Assembly: GCF_018599185.1 (NCBI RefSeq)
Contig: NZ_JAHFVL010000002.1
Location: 1 to 64,000 of the forward strand
Origin: Rhodanobacter sp. LX-99
GTDB taxonomy: Bacteria > Pseudomonadota > Gammaproteobacteria > Xanthomonadales > Rhodanobacteraceae
Direction of reading: 5' to 3'
Length of the DNA stretch: 64,000 nucleotides
In this document: positions 17,248-25,416 of the stretch, piece by piece
How the letters are laid out: each line of letters starts with the position of its first letter
Position numbering within the stretch: the stretch's first letter is position 1
Translations under genes and position numbers: made by a program
Notes under the pieces: model-generated
Told to the model about the DNA's origin: nothing
The model's input: the letters and a program-made list of their open reading frames with translations, nothing else
Database searches by the model: none

Positions 17248-17648
17248 GCCAGCCACCCATGCAGCCAGCCCAGCGGATGATGCATGCGGGCGACGCCGAG
17301 CATGTAGACGTAGGTGGCCAGTGCGGCCGCATAGAAGGCCAGCCGCGCGCGCGGCGTGCGCGCCCGTTTCAGTGCCAGCATCGCAAGCACCACGTAGGCC
17401 ACCAGCAGCACCAGCTTGGTGGCGAGCCAGCCGTTGGCGAACAGCGCGCCGGGCAGGATGCTCACCAGCATCAGCGCGGCGGTGAGCAGGGTGGTGTCGA
17501 TCGCGTAGCTGAGCCAGCGCACGGGCGCCCATTGCGCGGCGCCGGCGTGGCCGGCCTGCACCAGCAACCCGCGCAGCGCGAACAGCGAACCGCTGGCCAG
17601 CACGCAGGCGATGTGCACCCATTTGATCTGAGGATAGAACTCGAACAT
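17244..17648 (-). CDS. SirB2-family inner-membrane protein
   Basis: Protein of 134 residues with four hydrophobic helices: KWVHIACVLASGSLFALRGLLV, the segment around LSYAIDTTLLTAALMLVSI, LATKLVLLVAYVVLAMLAL, and LAFYAAALATYVYMLGVAR. The opening FYPQIKWVHIACV is typical of the SirB2/invasion-expression family, whose biochemical role is unknown. Start 17648 (MFEFYPQ) is preferred; an ATG 15 bases upstream adds only MPGSP. It is the first gene of the five-gene operon and overlaps the decarboxylase start by 4 bases. There are fewer than 40 bases between its start and the norB terminator hairpin, so promoter space is very limited. Confidence 0.75.
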   Translation of the reverse strand: MFEFYPQIKWVHIACVLASGSLFALRGLLVQAGHAGAAQWAPVRWLSYAIDTTLLTAALMLVSILPGALFANGWLATKLVLLVAYVVLAMLALKRARTPRARLAFYAAALATYVYMLGVARMHHPLGWLHGWLA

Positions 17649-17649
17649 C

Positions 17650-17685
17650 GGGGAACCGGGCATGGGGAATGGGGAGTGGGAAAAG
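17650..17685. repeat. Purine-rich GGGGAAT-type degenerate repeat
   Basis: Short run of related units (GGGGAACC, GGGCATGGGGAATGGGGAG, TGGGAAAAG) between sirB2 and the norB terminator. Such GGGAAT-rich tracts are scattered in intergenic DNA of Xanthomonadales. No function is seen. Confidence 0.3.
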
Positions 17686-17717
17686 CATCAGGGCGCGTCT
17701 CGCGGCGCGCCCTGATG
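17681..17717 (-). terminator. Rho-independent terminator of norB
   Basis: Perfect 12-bp stem (17686-17697 with 17706-17717, arm CATCAGGGCGCG) and an 8-nt loop. On the minus strand the stem is followed by CTTTT. It lies directly after the norB stop codon region and before the SirB2 operon on the same strand. Confidence 0.75.
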
Positions 17718-17721
17718 TGCG

Positions 17722-20004
17722 TCATGCGTTCTCGCTGACCGCTTGCGGTAGCGCCGCGGGAGCGGTCCGGCTTTTTGGCCACAGCCACAGCGCAGCGACG
17801 AACACCGATATCAGCAGGGCGCCGACGGCGAACAGGGTGTCGCCCGGCACGCGCATCCACACCAGCATGTGGATCAGCGGGCGGTCCATGAACTCGGCCG
17901 AGCGGGCGAACCAGTAGCCGTGTTCCAGTACCGCCTTCAGCTGCAGGATGCCCAGCGGCAGCAGGGTCAGCACGGCCATCAGCGACAGGCCGATGTTGAG
18001 GCACCAGAACGAGCTGCGCAGCCAGCCTTCGCGCCAGTGGACCTGCGGCTTGATGCCGCGCAGGCAGAACAGCATCAGGCCCAGGCCGAGCATGCCGTAC
18101 ACGCCGAACAGCGCGGTGTGGCCATGCGTGGCGGTGAGGTTGAGGCCCTGCATGTAGTACAGCGCGATCGGCGTGTTGACGAGGAAGCCGAGCAGGCCCG
18201 CGCCGACCAGGTTCCAGAAGCTCACCGCCACGAAGAACATGATCGGCCAGCGATAGCGCGCCATCCACGGCGCGGCGTGCTGCTTCTTCCAGGTGTCGTG
18301 GGCTTCCAGGCCGATCAGCGCCAGCGGCACCACTTCCAGCGCCGAGAAGCTGGCGCCGAGTGCGATCACCGCCGTGGTGGTGCCGCTGAAGTACAGGTGG
18401 TGCAGGGTGCCCAGCACGCCGCCGGCCATGAACACGATGGTGGCGAACAGCACGTTGGTGGTGGCGCTGCTCACGCGCAGCAGGCCCAGCTTGACGAACA
18501 GGTAGCTGATCACCGCGGTGGCGAACACTTCGAAGAAGCCTTCCACCCACAGGTGCACCACCCACCAGCGCCAGTACTCGACCATCGCGATGTGGGTGTG
18601 CTCGCCCCACATCAGGCCGGCGCCGTAGAGCAGGCCGATCGCCACGGTGGACAGGAACAGCAGGCCCACGATCGAGGCGCCTTGCTTGCCGCCGCGCATC
18701 GCCGGCAGCAGCGCGCGGCCGACCAGGAACAGCCACAGCATCAGGCCGATGAACAGGAAGATCTGCCAGAAACGGCCGAGGTCGGTGTATTCCCAGCCCT
18801 GGTGGCCGAACCAGAAGTTGTACTCGAGGCCCATCTTGTCCATCACCGCGAACCACTGGCCGGCGAACGAGCCGACCACGATCACCAGCAGGCAGACCCA
18901 CAGGAAGTTCACCCCGAACCGCTGGAACTTCGGCTCGTGGCCGGAGATCAGCGGCGCGATGTACAGGCCGGTGGCCAGCCACGCGGTGGCGATCCACAAC
19001 ACCGCCAGCTCGGTATGCCAGGTGCGGGTGAGGCTGTAGGGCAGGTAGTTGGCCAGCGCGAAGCCATAGGCCTGCTGGCCTTCCACCTGGTAGTGCGCGG
19101 TGGTGGCGCCCAGCAGGATCTGCGCCAGGAACAGCGCCAGCACGGTCCAGAAATACTTGCCGGTGGCCTTCATCGAAGGCGTCGCCTTCAACTCGGTCAA
19201 CGGGTCGCGCGCCGGAATCGGCGGCAAGGGTTCATGGCTCACCTGGCGCGCGTGATGCCAGCCGAGCAGGCCGATGCCGAAGATCATGAAGAGGATGCTG
19301 AAGACCGACCACAGGAAGCTGGTCGAGGTCGGCGCGTTGCCGGCCAGCGGCTCGTACGGCCAGTTCTGGGTGTAGCTCATCGCCTCGTTCGGGCGCTGCG
19401 TGGCGGCGGCCCAGCTGGTCCACCAGAAGAACGCGGTGACCGCACGCCGGTGCTCCATCTCGGCCACGGTGTTCTCGCGCATCGCATAGCCTTCGCGCAG
19501 CGTGTGCGTGGCCGGGTCGTTGCCGAACAGGCTCATGTAATGCGCCGCGACGGCTTCCATCGCGTGCGCGCGCAGCGCCGAGACGGTGATGGTATTGCTG
19601 GCCGCGTCGTAGGTGTTGGTGCGCAGTTCTTCCTGCACCCGCGCCTTCAGCGGCGCCTGCTGCTGCGCATCCAGCGATTCGTAGGGCCCCAGGCCCGCGT
19701 CGCGGGCGAGCAGGTCCAGCATCGCCATGCTTTCGCGGTGCAGCCAGTCGGCGCTCCAGTCCGGCGCCAGCAGCGCGCCGTGGCCCCAGATGGATCCCAA
19801 TTGCTGGCCGCCGATGCTCTGCCACACCTGGCGGCCTTCCTCCATGTCGGCCTTGACGTACAGCGTCTGGCCGTCGCTGGTGACGACGGCCGTGGGCAGC
19901 GGCGGCGCCTGCTGGTGGACCACGCTGCCGACCCACAGCAGCACGGCGAAGGACGTGACGAGCAAAGCCGCCAGCCCCAGCCAGAGTTTTCGGGTGGTAC
20001 TCAT
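17722..20004 (-). CDS. norB: Quinol-dependent nitric oxide reductase (qNOR)
   Basis: Protein of 760 residues, the size of single-subunit qNOR (NorZ type), with an N-terminal helix, a periplasmic domain of about 200 residues, then about 13 membrane helices. It reduces two NO to N2O with electrons from quinol. Haem and non-haem iron ligands are visible in TRTWHTEL, YWRWWVVHLWVEGFFEVFA, GTLHHLYFSG and NLTATHGHTALFG. The start at 20004 follows AGGGAG at good spacing. An FNR-type site is centred 61.5 bases upstream and a strong terminator follows. The gene removes the NO formed by the nitrite reductase at the left edge of the window. Confidence 0.96.
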   Translation of the reverse strand: MSTTRKLWLGLAALLVTSFAVLLWVGSVVHQQAPPLPTAVVTSDGQTLYVKADMEEGRQVWQSIGGQQLGSIWGHGALLAPDWSADWLHRESMAMLDLLARDAGLGPYESLDAQQQAPLKARVQEELRTNTYDAASNTITVSALRAHAMEAVAAHYMSLFGNDPATHTLREGYAMRENTVAEMEHRRAVTAFFWWTSWAAATQRPNEAMSYTQNWPYEPLAGNAPTSTSFLWSVFSILFMIFGIGLLGWHHARQVSHEPLPPIPARDPLTELKATPSMKATGKYFWTVLALFLAQILLGATTAHYQVEGQQAYGFALANYLPYSLTRTWHTELAVLWIATAWLATGLYIAPLISGHEPKFQRFGVNFLWVCLLVIVVGSFAGQWFAVMDKMGLEYNFWFGHQGWEYTDLGRFWQIFLFIGLMLWLFLVGRALLPAMRGGKQGASIVGLLFLSTVAIGLLYGAGLMWGEHTHIAMVEYWRWWVVHLWVEGFFEVFATAVISYLFVKLGLLRVSSATTNVLFATIVFMAGGVLGTLHHLYFSGTTTAVIALGASFSALEVVPLALIGLEAHDTWKKQHAAPWMARYRWPIMFFVAVSFWNLVGAGLLGFLVNTPIALYYMQGLNLTATHGHTALFGVYGMLGLGLMLFCLRGIKPQVHWREGWLRSSFWCLNIGLSLMAVLTLLPLGILQLKAVLEHGYWFARSAEFMDRPLIHMLVWMRVPGDTLFAVGALLISVFVAALWLWPKSRTAPAALPQAVSENA

Positions 20005-20058
20005 CGCGCATCTCCCTGAAAGGTGCGCGCATGCTCGGCGAGCTGCGGGCTGGCCACC

Positions 20059-20072
20059 TTGATGCAGGTCAA
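20059..20072 (-). promoter_or_regulatory. FNR-type site upstream of norB
   Basis: TTGATGCAGGTCAA, a full 10 of 10 match, centred 61.5 bases before the norB ATG. FNR/DNR control of NO reductase is established in many denitrifiers, so this is the best reference site in the window. Confidence 0.8.
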
Positions 20073-20181
20073 GCGGCCGCCACGGCACGCCGCGCATATT
20101 GTCGCGGCCGTCGGCGGATGCCGGTGGCCGGCATGGCATGATCGGCGTGACGCGTTGCGCATGACGGGACCGCAGGCAGGC

Positions 20182-20859
20182 ATGAACGATCGACCCACGC
20201 TGGATGGAGCCCGATTCCCGCTGGTGCTGCTGGCCGTATTCCTGGTCGCGGCAGCCGCCCTCGGCATCTCGCCGCACTACCGCCAGGACTGGCTGATGGA
20301 GAACGTGCTGGTGGTGCTGGCGCTGCCGGTACTGGTGCTGGGGTTCCGCCGGCTGCGTTTCTCCAATGCCAGCTATGCGGCGCTGTTCGCGTTCCTGCTG
20401 CTGCACGAGATCGGCGCGCACTACACCTACTCGGAAGTGCCGTGGGACCGGTGGTTTTCGGCACTGTGCGGCTTCTCGCTGAACGAGGCGCTGGGCTTCT
20501 CGCGCAACCCTTTCGACCGCGCCATCCATTTCGCGTACGGCCTGCTGGTGACCCCGGCGGTGGCGCAGCTGGTGGCCGCGCGCACGTCGTCGCCCGGTGC
20601 CTGGCGCTGGATCGTGCCGGTCAGCCTGATGACCGCGAGCTCGGCGTTGTACGAACTGTTCGAATGGGCTGCCGCCGTGTGGTTCGGCGGGGATCTCGGC
20701 GTGGCCTACCTGGGCACCCAGGGCGATCCGTGGGATGCGCAGCAGGACATGCTGCTTGCGCTGCTGGGCAGCCTCGCCGCGGTCGTCACGCTTGCTGCCG
20801 CAGCGCGATATCGCCGCCGGCGCGATGCTGCGGCGCCGACGGAGTCCGTCGGACGCTGA
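20182..20859 (+). CDS. DUF2238 (YjdF-type) membrane protein
   Basis: Protein of 225 residues with six to seven hydrophobic helices. The central LLLHEIGAHYTYSEVPWDRWF, then RNPFDRAIHFAYGLLVTPAV and SALYELFEWAAAVWFGGDLGVAYLGTQGDPWDAQQDM match the DUF2238 family, which keeps these His, Glu and Asp residues. The function of the family is unknown. The start at 20182 has an AGGCAGG before it; an ATG at 20161 is in frame but poorly placed. It is divergent from norB and converges with a stress-protein gene. Confidence 0.75.
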   Translation: MNDRPTLDGARFPLVLLAVFLVAAAALGISPHYRQDWLMENVLVVLALPVLVLGFRRLRFSNASYAALFAFLLLHEIGAHYTYSEVPWDRWFSALCGFSLNEALGFSRNPFDRAIHFAYGLLVTPAVAQLVAARTSSPGAWRWIVPVSLMTASSALYELFEWAAAVWFGGDLGVAYLGTQGDPWDAQQDMLLALLGSLAAVVTLAAAARYRRRRDAAAPTESVGR

Positions 20860-20889
20860 CGAGACCGCAGCGGGTGCGGGTGTGCGGGC

Positions 20890-21747
20890 CTAATGCTGCA
20901 TCAGCACCGGGATGGAGGCTTCTTCCAGCACGCGCCGCGTGGCGCCGCCGAACACGCGTTCGCGCATGCGCGAGCGGCCATAGGCGCCCATCACCAGCAG
21001 GCCCGCGTCGATGTTTTCGACTTCCTTCAGCAGGATTTCGCCGGCCATCGCGGACGAGGATCGGACATAGCTGGGTTTGGATGTGATGCCGTGGCGCAGC
21101 AGGTAGACGAAGGGATCGAAGCGCGGATGCCCTTCGTCGCCGTCGCGCACATCGCCGTCGACCAGGGTCACCTGCTTCGCCGCCCTGAGGAACGGCAGGG
21201 CGGCGTGGATCGCGCGGATGGCCTCGATGCTGCCGTTGCAGCCGATCACGATGCGCTCGAAGCGGATCTCCTGGCCCCAGTGCGGGGGCAGGATCAGGCA
21301 GGGCATGCGGCAGCCGAGTATCGCCTCGCCGAGAATGTCGAGCAGGCCGGTTGCCTGCACCATGTCCCGCTCGATCACCGCCAGATCGTGCCGCGCGCCG
21401 AGCCAGCGCAAGGTAGGGGCGATGCCGGCCCGGGCGACGATCCAGTCGGCGTTGCGCACGCCGGACTGCCGCGCGAATGATCCGAAGGCGGCGTGCTCGT
21501 CGGCGAATTCCGTTCGCGGTTCGAGCAGCAGGCCGAGCACGGTGGGTTCGGCGTCGGCCTCGGCGCCGCCGAGTTTCCGCAACGCGGGGTCGATGAAGCA
21601 GCCGGTCAGGTTGCTGCCCCAGCGCGCGGCGATCGCGAGGCCGGTTTCGGCGGCGGGACTCCACGGGGTGGTTGATGTCACCAGCGCAAGAACATCGCCC
21701 GGGCGTGTCACGGGCGACGTGGGGCCGGCTTGCTGGGTGGCTGGCAT
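20890..21747 (-). CDS. Universal stress protein, two-domain type
   Basis: Protein of 285 residues. The C-terminal half is a clear Usp domain: FERIVIGCNGSIEAIRAI, a strand with QVTLVDGD, then AGLLVMGAYGRSRMRERVFGGATRRVLEEASIPVLM with the GxxGS-like nucleotide loop altered to GAYGRSRMRE. The N-terminal half is a degenerate copy (DVLALVTSTTPWSPAAETGLAIAARWG). Tandem Usp proteins of this kind are often induced by anaerobiosis. It follows the GNAT gene after 27 bases, so the two probably form an operon under the FNR-type site at 22461. Confidence 0.85.
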   Translation of the reverse strand: MPATQQAGPTSPVTRPGDVLALVTSTTPWSPAAETGLAIAARWGSNLTGCFIDPALRKLGGAEADAEPTVLGLLLEPRTEFADEHAAFGSFARQSGVRNADWIVARAGIAPTLRWLGARHDLAVIERDMVQATGLLDILGEAILGCRMPCLILPPHWGQEIRFERIVIGCNGSIEAIRAIHAALPFLRAAKQVTLVDGDVRDGDEGHPRFDPFVYLLRHGITSKPSYVRSSSAMAGEILLKEVENIDAGLLVMGAYGRSRMRERVFGGATRRVLEEASIPVLMQH

Positions 21748-21774
21748 GGTGGGGCGTCCAGGGTGCGCTGGCGG

Positions 21775-22347
21775 TCAGAGGTCGAGGGTGTGGATGGCTT
21801 GTGCGGCGTCCTCCGGATCGAGCCGGCGCTTGAAGCCCAGGTAGCTGGCCAGCTCGCGCATCGGCTCGTTTTCGGCGGCGTCGATCGAGAACATCCTGCG
21901 GAATCCGTTCTTGCGCGCGATGTCGATCAGGCGCCTCATCAGCAGTACGCCCAGGCCGCGATGGCGCCAGTCGTCGGCCACCGTCACCGCGCATTCGCAC
22001 TGCTTTTCGTCCCCGCTCGCGCTGTAGCGGCTGACTCCGACTTCACGCAGCTCGCCGTTGTCGTGGGCGAGCGCGACGAAGGCCATGCGATCCCGGTAGT
22101 CGACGTTCATCAGCTGGTCGAGCAGGGCCGGGCTCGCTTCCTTCAGGTTGCCGAGGAAGCGGAAGCGGCAGGCCTGCTCCGACAGGCGGTTGATGAAGTC
22201 CGTTTCGCGCTGGCGATCCTCCGGGCGCAGCGGTCGTATCAGCACCGGGCTGCCGTCGTTCAGGGTCTCGATCCAGTGCGTTCCCTCGATGGCGCCGAAG
22301 GGCGCGGCGGGCGTGGGGTCGTGGTCGGCAGGGTGGACGTTGGACAT
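21775..22347 (-). CDS. GNAT-family N-acetyltransferase
   Basis: Protein of 190 residues. It has the GNAT fold with the acetyl-CoA loop DDWRHRGLGVLLMRRLIDIA (R-x-x-G-x-G), preceded by VGVSRYSASGDEKQCECAVTV and followed by the C-terminal LASYLGFKRR. The N-terminal LIRPLRPEDRQRETDFINRLSEQACRFRFLG is like the acetyltransferase domain of protein acetyltransferases of the Pat type. The substrate is unknown; protein lysine acetylation is a reasonable guess. An FNR-type site lies 120 bases upstream, and the gene is followed by a universal stress protein gene. Confidence 0.8.
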   Translation of the reverse strand: MSNVHPADHDPTPAAPFGAIEGTHWIETLNDGSPVLIRPLRPEDRQRETDFINRLSEQACRFRFLGNLKEASPALLDQLMNVDYRDRMAFVALAHDNGELREVGVSRYSASGDEKQCECAVTVADDWRHRGLGVLLMRRLIDIARKNGFRRMFSIDAAENEPMRELASYLGFKRRLDPEDAAQAIHTLDL

Positions 22348-22460
22348 GGTCTGTTCCCGGTGGCTGATGAATCACGGTCGATTCCCATGCCGAAACGGGC
22401 GGCCATCGCGGCATGGCTCCTTGCAGGGTTCAGTTCTACGCCGGCCCGTCGTGGCTCGAC

Positions 22461-22474
22461 TTGACCTCGGTCAA
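22461..22474 (-). promoter_or_regulatory. FNR-type site upstream of the GNAT gene
   Basis: TTGACCTCGGTCAA, a full 10 of 10 match, between the GNAT start (22347) and the 3' end of the regulator gene (22500). Its centre is about 120 bases before the GNAT ATG, so the leader would be long. Confidence 0.6.
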
Positions 22475-22499
22475 TCCGGGACGAACGCGGACGGCAGGT

Positions 22500-23264
22500 T
22501 CAGCCGGCGTCGCGCTGTTTCGACGTCGCCGCGGGGCTGCTGCGGCAGAGGCCGGCGAGCAGGTCGGGACGGCGGATGCGCACCGATTTGCGGTTGACCT
22601 CGAGCACGCCCATCTCCTCCAGGCGCGAGAACAACCGGCTGACCGTCTCGACCACCAGGCCGAGGTAGTTTGCGATGTCGTAGCGCGACATCGACAAGGT
22701 GAGCACGCTGCCGTCGCGCTGCAGGCGCTGGTAACGGTCGGCCAGGCTCTTCAGGAAGATCGCCAGCTGCTCCTGGGCCTGCTGCCGGCCCATCATCACC
22801 AGGTGGCGGTGTTCCTCGATCACTTCGCGGCTGATCACCCGCATCAGTTGCCGGTGCAGCGCCGGCACCTCGCTGGTGACCTGTTGCAGCCGCGCATAGG
22901 GCAGCTCGCAGATGCTGCTGCGTTCCAGTGCCTCGGCCTGGCTGACATGCCGGTTCGAGGCCAGCGCGTCGAAGCCGATGATTTCGCCGGGCAGGTGGAA
23001 ACCGAGGATCTGCACGTCGCCGGAATCGTCCAGCACGAAGGTCTTGAGCGAACCGGAACGCACCACGTAGAGCGCCTCGAACGGGTCGCCATCGCGGTAC
23101 AGCACGCCGCCGCGGTCCAGCGTGCGCTTGTCGCGGATCGCCGTGTCCAGCCGTTCCAGGTCGTTGTGGCCGATGCCGGCAGGCAGGCACAGTTCGCTCA
23201 GGGCACAGGACGAGCAGCTGCGTCGCAGCTGGCTCAGGTCAAGGACGTTGGTTCCAGGGTCCAT
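22500..23264 (-). CDS. fnr: FNR/ANR-type oxygen-sensing transcription regulator
   Basis: Protein of 254 residues of the Crp/Fnr family. Three N-terminal cysteines, C17, C20 and C26, have the C-x2-C-x5-C spacing of E. coli FNR, and C119 corresponds to the fourth ligand, so it should carry an oxygen-sensitive [4Fe-4S] cluster. This separates it from DNR/NNR regulators, which lack these residues. The DNA-recognition helix has VVETVSRLF with E206, S209 and R210, the residues that read TTGAT half-sites. It is the obvious candidate to bind the nine sites listed in this window. It lies opposite cytochrome b561, with one such site midway. Confidence 0.93.
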   Translation of the reverse strand: MDPGTNVLDLSQLRRSCSSCALSELCLPAGIGHNDLERLDTAIRDKRTLDRGGVLYRDGDPFEALYVVRSGSLKTFVLDDSGDVQILGFHLPGEIIGFDALASNRHVSQAEALERSSICELPYARLQQVTSEVPALHRQLMRVISREVIEEHRHLVMMGRQQAQEQLAIFLKSLADRYQRLQRDGSVLTLSMSRYDIANYLGLVVETVSRLFSRLEEMGVLEVNRKSVRIRRPDLLAGLCRSSPAATSKQRDAG

Positions 23265-23365
23265 CAGCGTCCTCGCAGGGCTTGAGATGGGCTCTCATGA
23301 ACCCGGCAGGCAGTCGGGTCGCGTGGCCGCACGATAGCATGGCGGGGCAAAAATTCTGTGTGTAT

Positions 23366-23379
23366 TTGACCGGGATCAA
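23366..23379 (+). promoter_or_regulatory. FNR-type site between the fnr-like gene and cytochrome b561
   Basis: TTGACCGGGATCAA, a full 10 of 10 match. Its centre is 108.5 bases from both the regulator ATG (23264) and the cytochrome b561 ATG (23481), so it could act on either. Autoregulation of the regulator is possible. Confidence 0.65.
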
Positions 23380-23480
23380 GTTGCGCGCGGATCTTTCACC
23401 GCAGGCTGTCGGCATGGGCCGGAGCAACGCGTGCTCGCGTCGGACCGGCAGTTGTCGACATCCTGCCTGCAGAGATTGCC

Positions 23481-24041
23481 ATGAACTGGAAAAACACCGC
23501 TGACCGTTACGGCCCGCTGTCGATTGCCATGCACTGGCTGATGCTGCTGTTGCTGGTCGCCGTGTATGCCTGCATCGAATTGCGCGGCTTCTATCCGCGC
23601 GGCAGCGACCTGCGCGAAGGCCTGAAGACCTGGCATTTCATGCTGGGCCTTGGCGTGTTCGCGCTGGTCTTCGTGCGGTTGGCGATCCGCTTCGCGGCGG
23701 GGGCGACGCCGCCGATCCGGCCGGCGCCGCCAGCGTGGCAGGAGCGCCTGGCCGGGCTGGTGCACCTGGCGCTGTACGCCTTCCTGATCGCGATGCCGCT
23801 GCTCGGCTGGCTCACCCTCAGCGCATCGGGCAAGCCGGTTCCGTTCTTCGGCCTGCAGTTGCCGGCGCTGGTGGGGGCGGACAAGGCACTCGCCGATTCG
23901 CTGAAAGAAATTCACGAGACCATCGGCACGATCGGCTACTACCTGGTCGGCCTGCATGCGGCGGCCGCGCTTCTCCACCACTACGGCATGCGCGACAACA
24001 CCTTGCGACGCATGCTGCCGGGTGGGCTCAGTCGATCTTGA
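23481..24041 (+). CDS. Cytochrome b561-family membrane protein
   Basis: Protein of 186 residues with four membrane helices. It is of the YodB/CybB type: RYGPLSIAMHWLMLLLLVAVYA with the first haem His, LKTWHFMLGLGVFALVFVRLAIR with the second, ALYAFLIAMPLLGWLTLSASGKPVPFFGL, and LKEIHETIGTIGYYLVGLHAAAALLHHY with the last ones. Such proteins bind two haems and pass electrons between quinol and a periplasmic or membrane partner. The partner here is unknown. The FNR-type site upstream suggests a role under low oxygen. Its last 14 bases overlap the end of the convergent beta-CASP gene. Confidence 0.88.
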   Translation: MNWKNTADRYGPLSIAMHWLMLLLLVAVYACIELRGFYPRGSDLREGLKTWHFMLGLGVFALVFVRLAIRFAAGATPPIRPAPPAWQERLAGLVHLALYAFLIAMPLLGWLTLSASGKPVPFFGLQLPALVGADKALADSLKEIHETIGTIGYYLVGLHAAAALLHHYGMRDNTLRRMLPGGLSRS

Positions 24042-25416
24042 TCGGCTCGTGCAGGCCGGGCAGCCGACAGGCGACGCCGCGCGCGGTCAGTACTTCCTGC
24101 ATCGCCTGCATGCCGCGGTCGTATTCGCCGTGCACCAGGAACACCTTGCGCCGCGGCGCATCGCCCAGCCACGCCAGCAGCGACGGCTGGTCGGCGTGCG
24201 CGGAGAAGCCGTTGATCGTCCACACCTGCGCGCGCACCGGGATCTCCTCGTTGAACACGCGCACGCTGGCCGCGCCGTCGATGATCCGCCGCGCCAGCGT
24301 GCCCTCGGCGGCATAGCCGACGAACACCACGCTGCTGCGTTCGCGCCACAGGTTGTGCTTGAGGTGGTGGCGCACGCGGCCGCCGTTGCACATGCCGGAG
24401 CCGGCCAGGATGACCGCGCCCCCGTCGACGCTGTTGATCGCCATCGACTCGGCCGTCTCGCGGGTGAAGTGCAGGCCGGGCATGGCGAACGGATCGCCGT
24501 GCCGCAGTTCGTCCAGGAAACCGTCGTCGAAGCATTCCGGGTGGCGGCGGAAGATCTCGGTGGCCGAGATCGCCATCAGCGAATCCAGGAATACCCGCAC
24601 GTGCCGCGGGATCGCGCCGCCAGCGATGCCGCGATGCAGGTAGTAGAGGATTTCCTGGGTGCGTTCGAGCGCGAAGGTGGGAATCACCACGTTGCCGCGA
24701 CGCGTCACGGTCTCGCGGATGGCCCGGTACATCTCGTCGACCGAATCCGGTACCGAGCGGTGCGGGCGGTCGCCGTAGGTGCTTTCCATCACCACATAGT
24801 CGGCGGGCGGTGCGGGCGTCGGGTCGCGCAGCAGCGGCCGGCCCGGGTTGCCGAGGTCGCCGGAGAACAGCATGCGGCGGCGTTGCCTGCCGTCGTCCAG
24901 TTCGAGCAGCACCGAGGCCGAGCCGAGGATGTGGCCGGCGTCGAGGAAGCACGCGCTGACGCCGTCGACGACCTGGACGGTGTCGCCGTAGCCGACATCC
25001 GGACCGAAGAAATCCAGCGCGTGCAGCGCATCGTCGAGCGTATACAGTGGTGGTGGCGCCTCGCCGCGGCGATCGGTGCGCTGCGCCCGGCGCGCCTCCT
25101 CTTCCTGCAGGCCGGCGGCGTCCAGCATCACCACCCGGGCCAGCTCGCGGGTGGCGGCGGTGGTGAGGATGCGTCCGCGAAAGCCCTGGCGCACCAGCAG
25201 CGGAATCCGCCCGCAATGGTCCAGGTGGGCATGCGTCAGCAGCAGCACGCCGATGCCGGCCGGATCGAAGCCGAACGGTTCGGCGTTGGCCCGCTCGACC
25301 TCCTCGCTGCCCTGGAACAGGCCGCAGTCGATCAGTACGCGGCGGTCGTTGCAGGTGATCAGGTGGCAGGAACCGGTGACCTGCTTGGCGGCGCCATGGC
25401 AGCTGTAGATGATCAT
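24028..25416 (-). CDS. Metallo-beta-lactamase/beta-CASP family RNA-processing-type hydrolase
   Basis: Protein of 462 residues. The metallo-beta-lactamase motif THAHLDHCG is at about residue 61, GHILGSASVLLEL supplies the next His, FSGDLGNPGRPLL the Asp, and the beta-CASP part has VVIPTFALERTQEILYYL and ILAGSGMCNGGRVRHHL. The C-terminal INGFSAHADQ motif is also typical. The family includes RNA-specific nucleases (CPSF73-like, YsgA-like). In many proteobacteria such genes sit with universal stress proteins in anaerobic stress loci, as here. Its ATG overlaps the ATPase stop by 4 bases, so it is the last gene of the operon. Confidence 0.87.
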   Translation of the reverse strand: MIIYSCHGAAKQVTGSCHLITCNDRRVLIDCGLFQGSEEVERANAEPFGFDPAGIGVLLLTHAHLDHCGRIPLLVRQGFRGRILTTAATRELARVVMLDAAGLQEEEARRAQRTDRRGEAPPPLYTLDDALHALDFFGPDVGYGDTVQVVDGVSACFLDAGHILGSASVLLELDDGRQRRRMLFSGDLGNPGRPLLRDPTPAPPADYVVMESTYGDRPHRSVPDSVDEMYRAIRETVTRRGNVVIPTFALERTQEILYYLHRGIAGGAIPRHVRVFLDSLMAISATEIFRRHPECFDDGFLDELRHGDPFAMPGLHFTRETAESMAINSVDGGAVILAGSGMCNGGRVRHHLKHNLWRERSSVVFVGYAAEGTLARRIIDGAASVRVFNEEIPVRAQVWTINGFSAHADQPSLLAWLGDAPRRKVFLVHGEYDRGMQAMQEVLTARGVACRLPGLHEPIKID

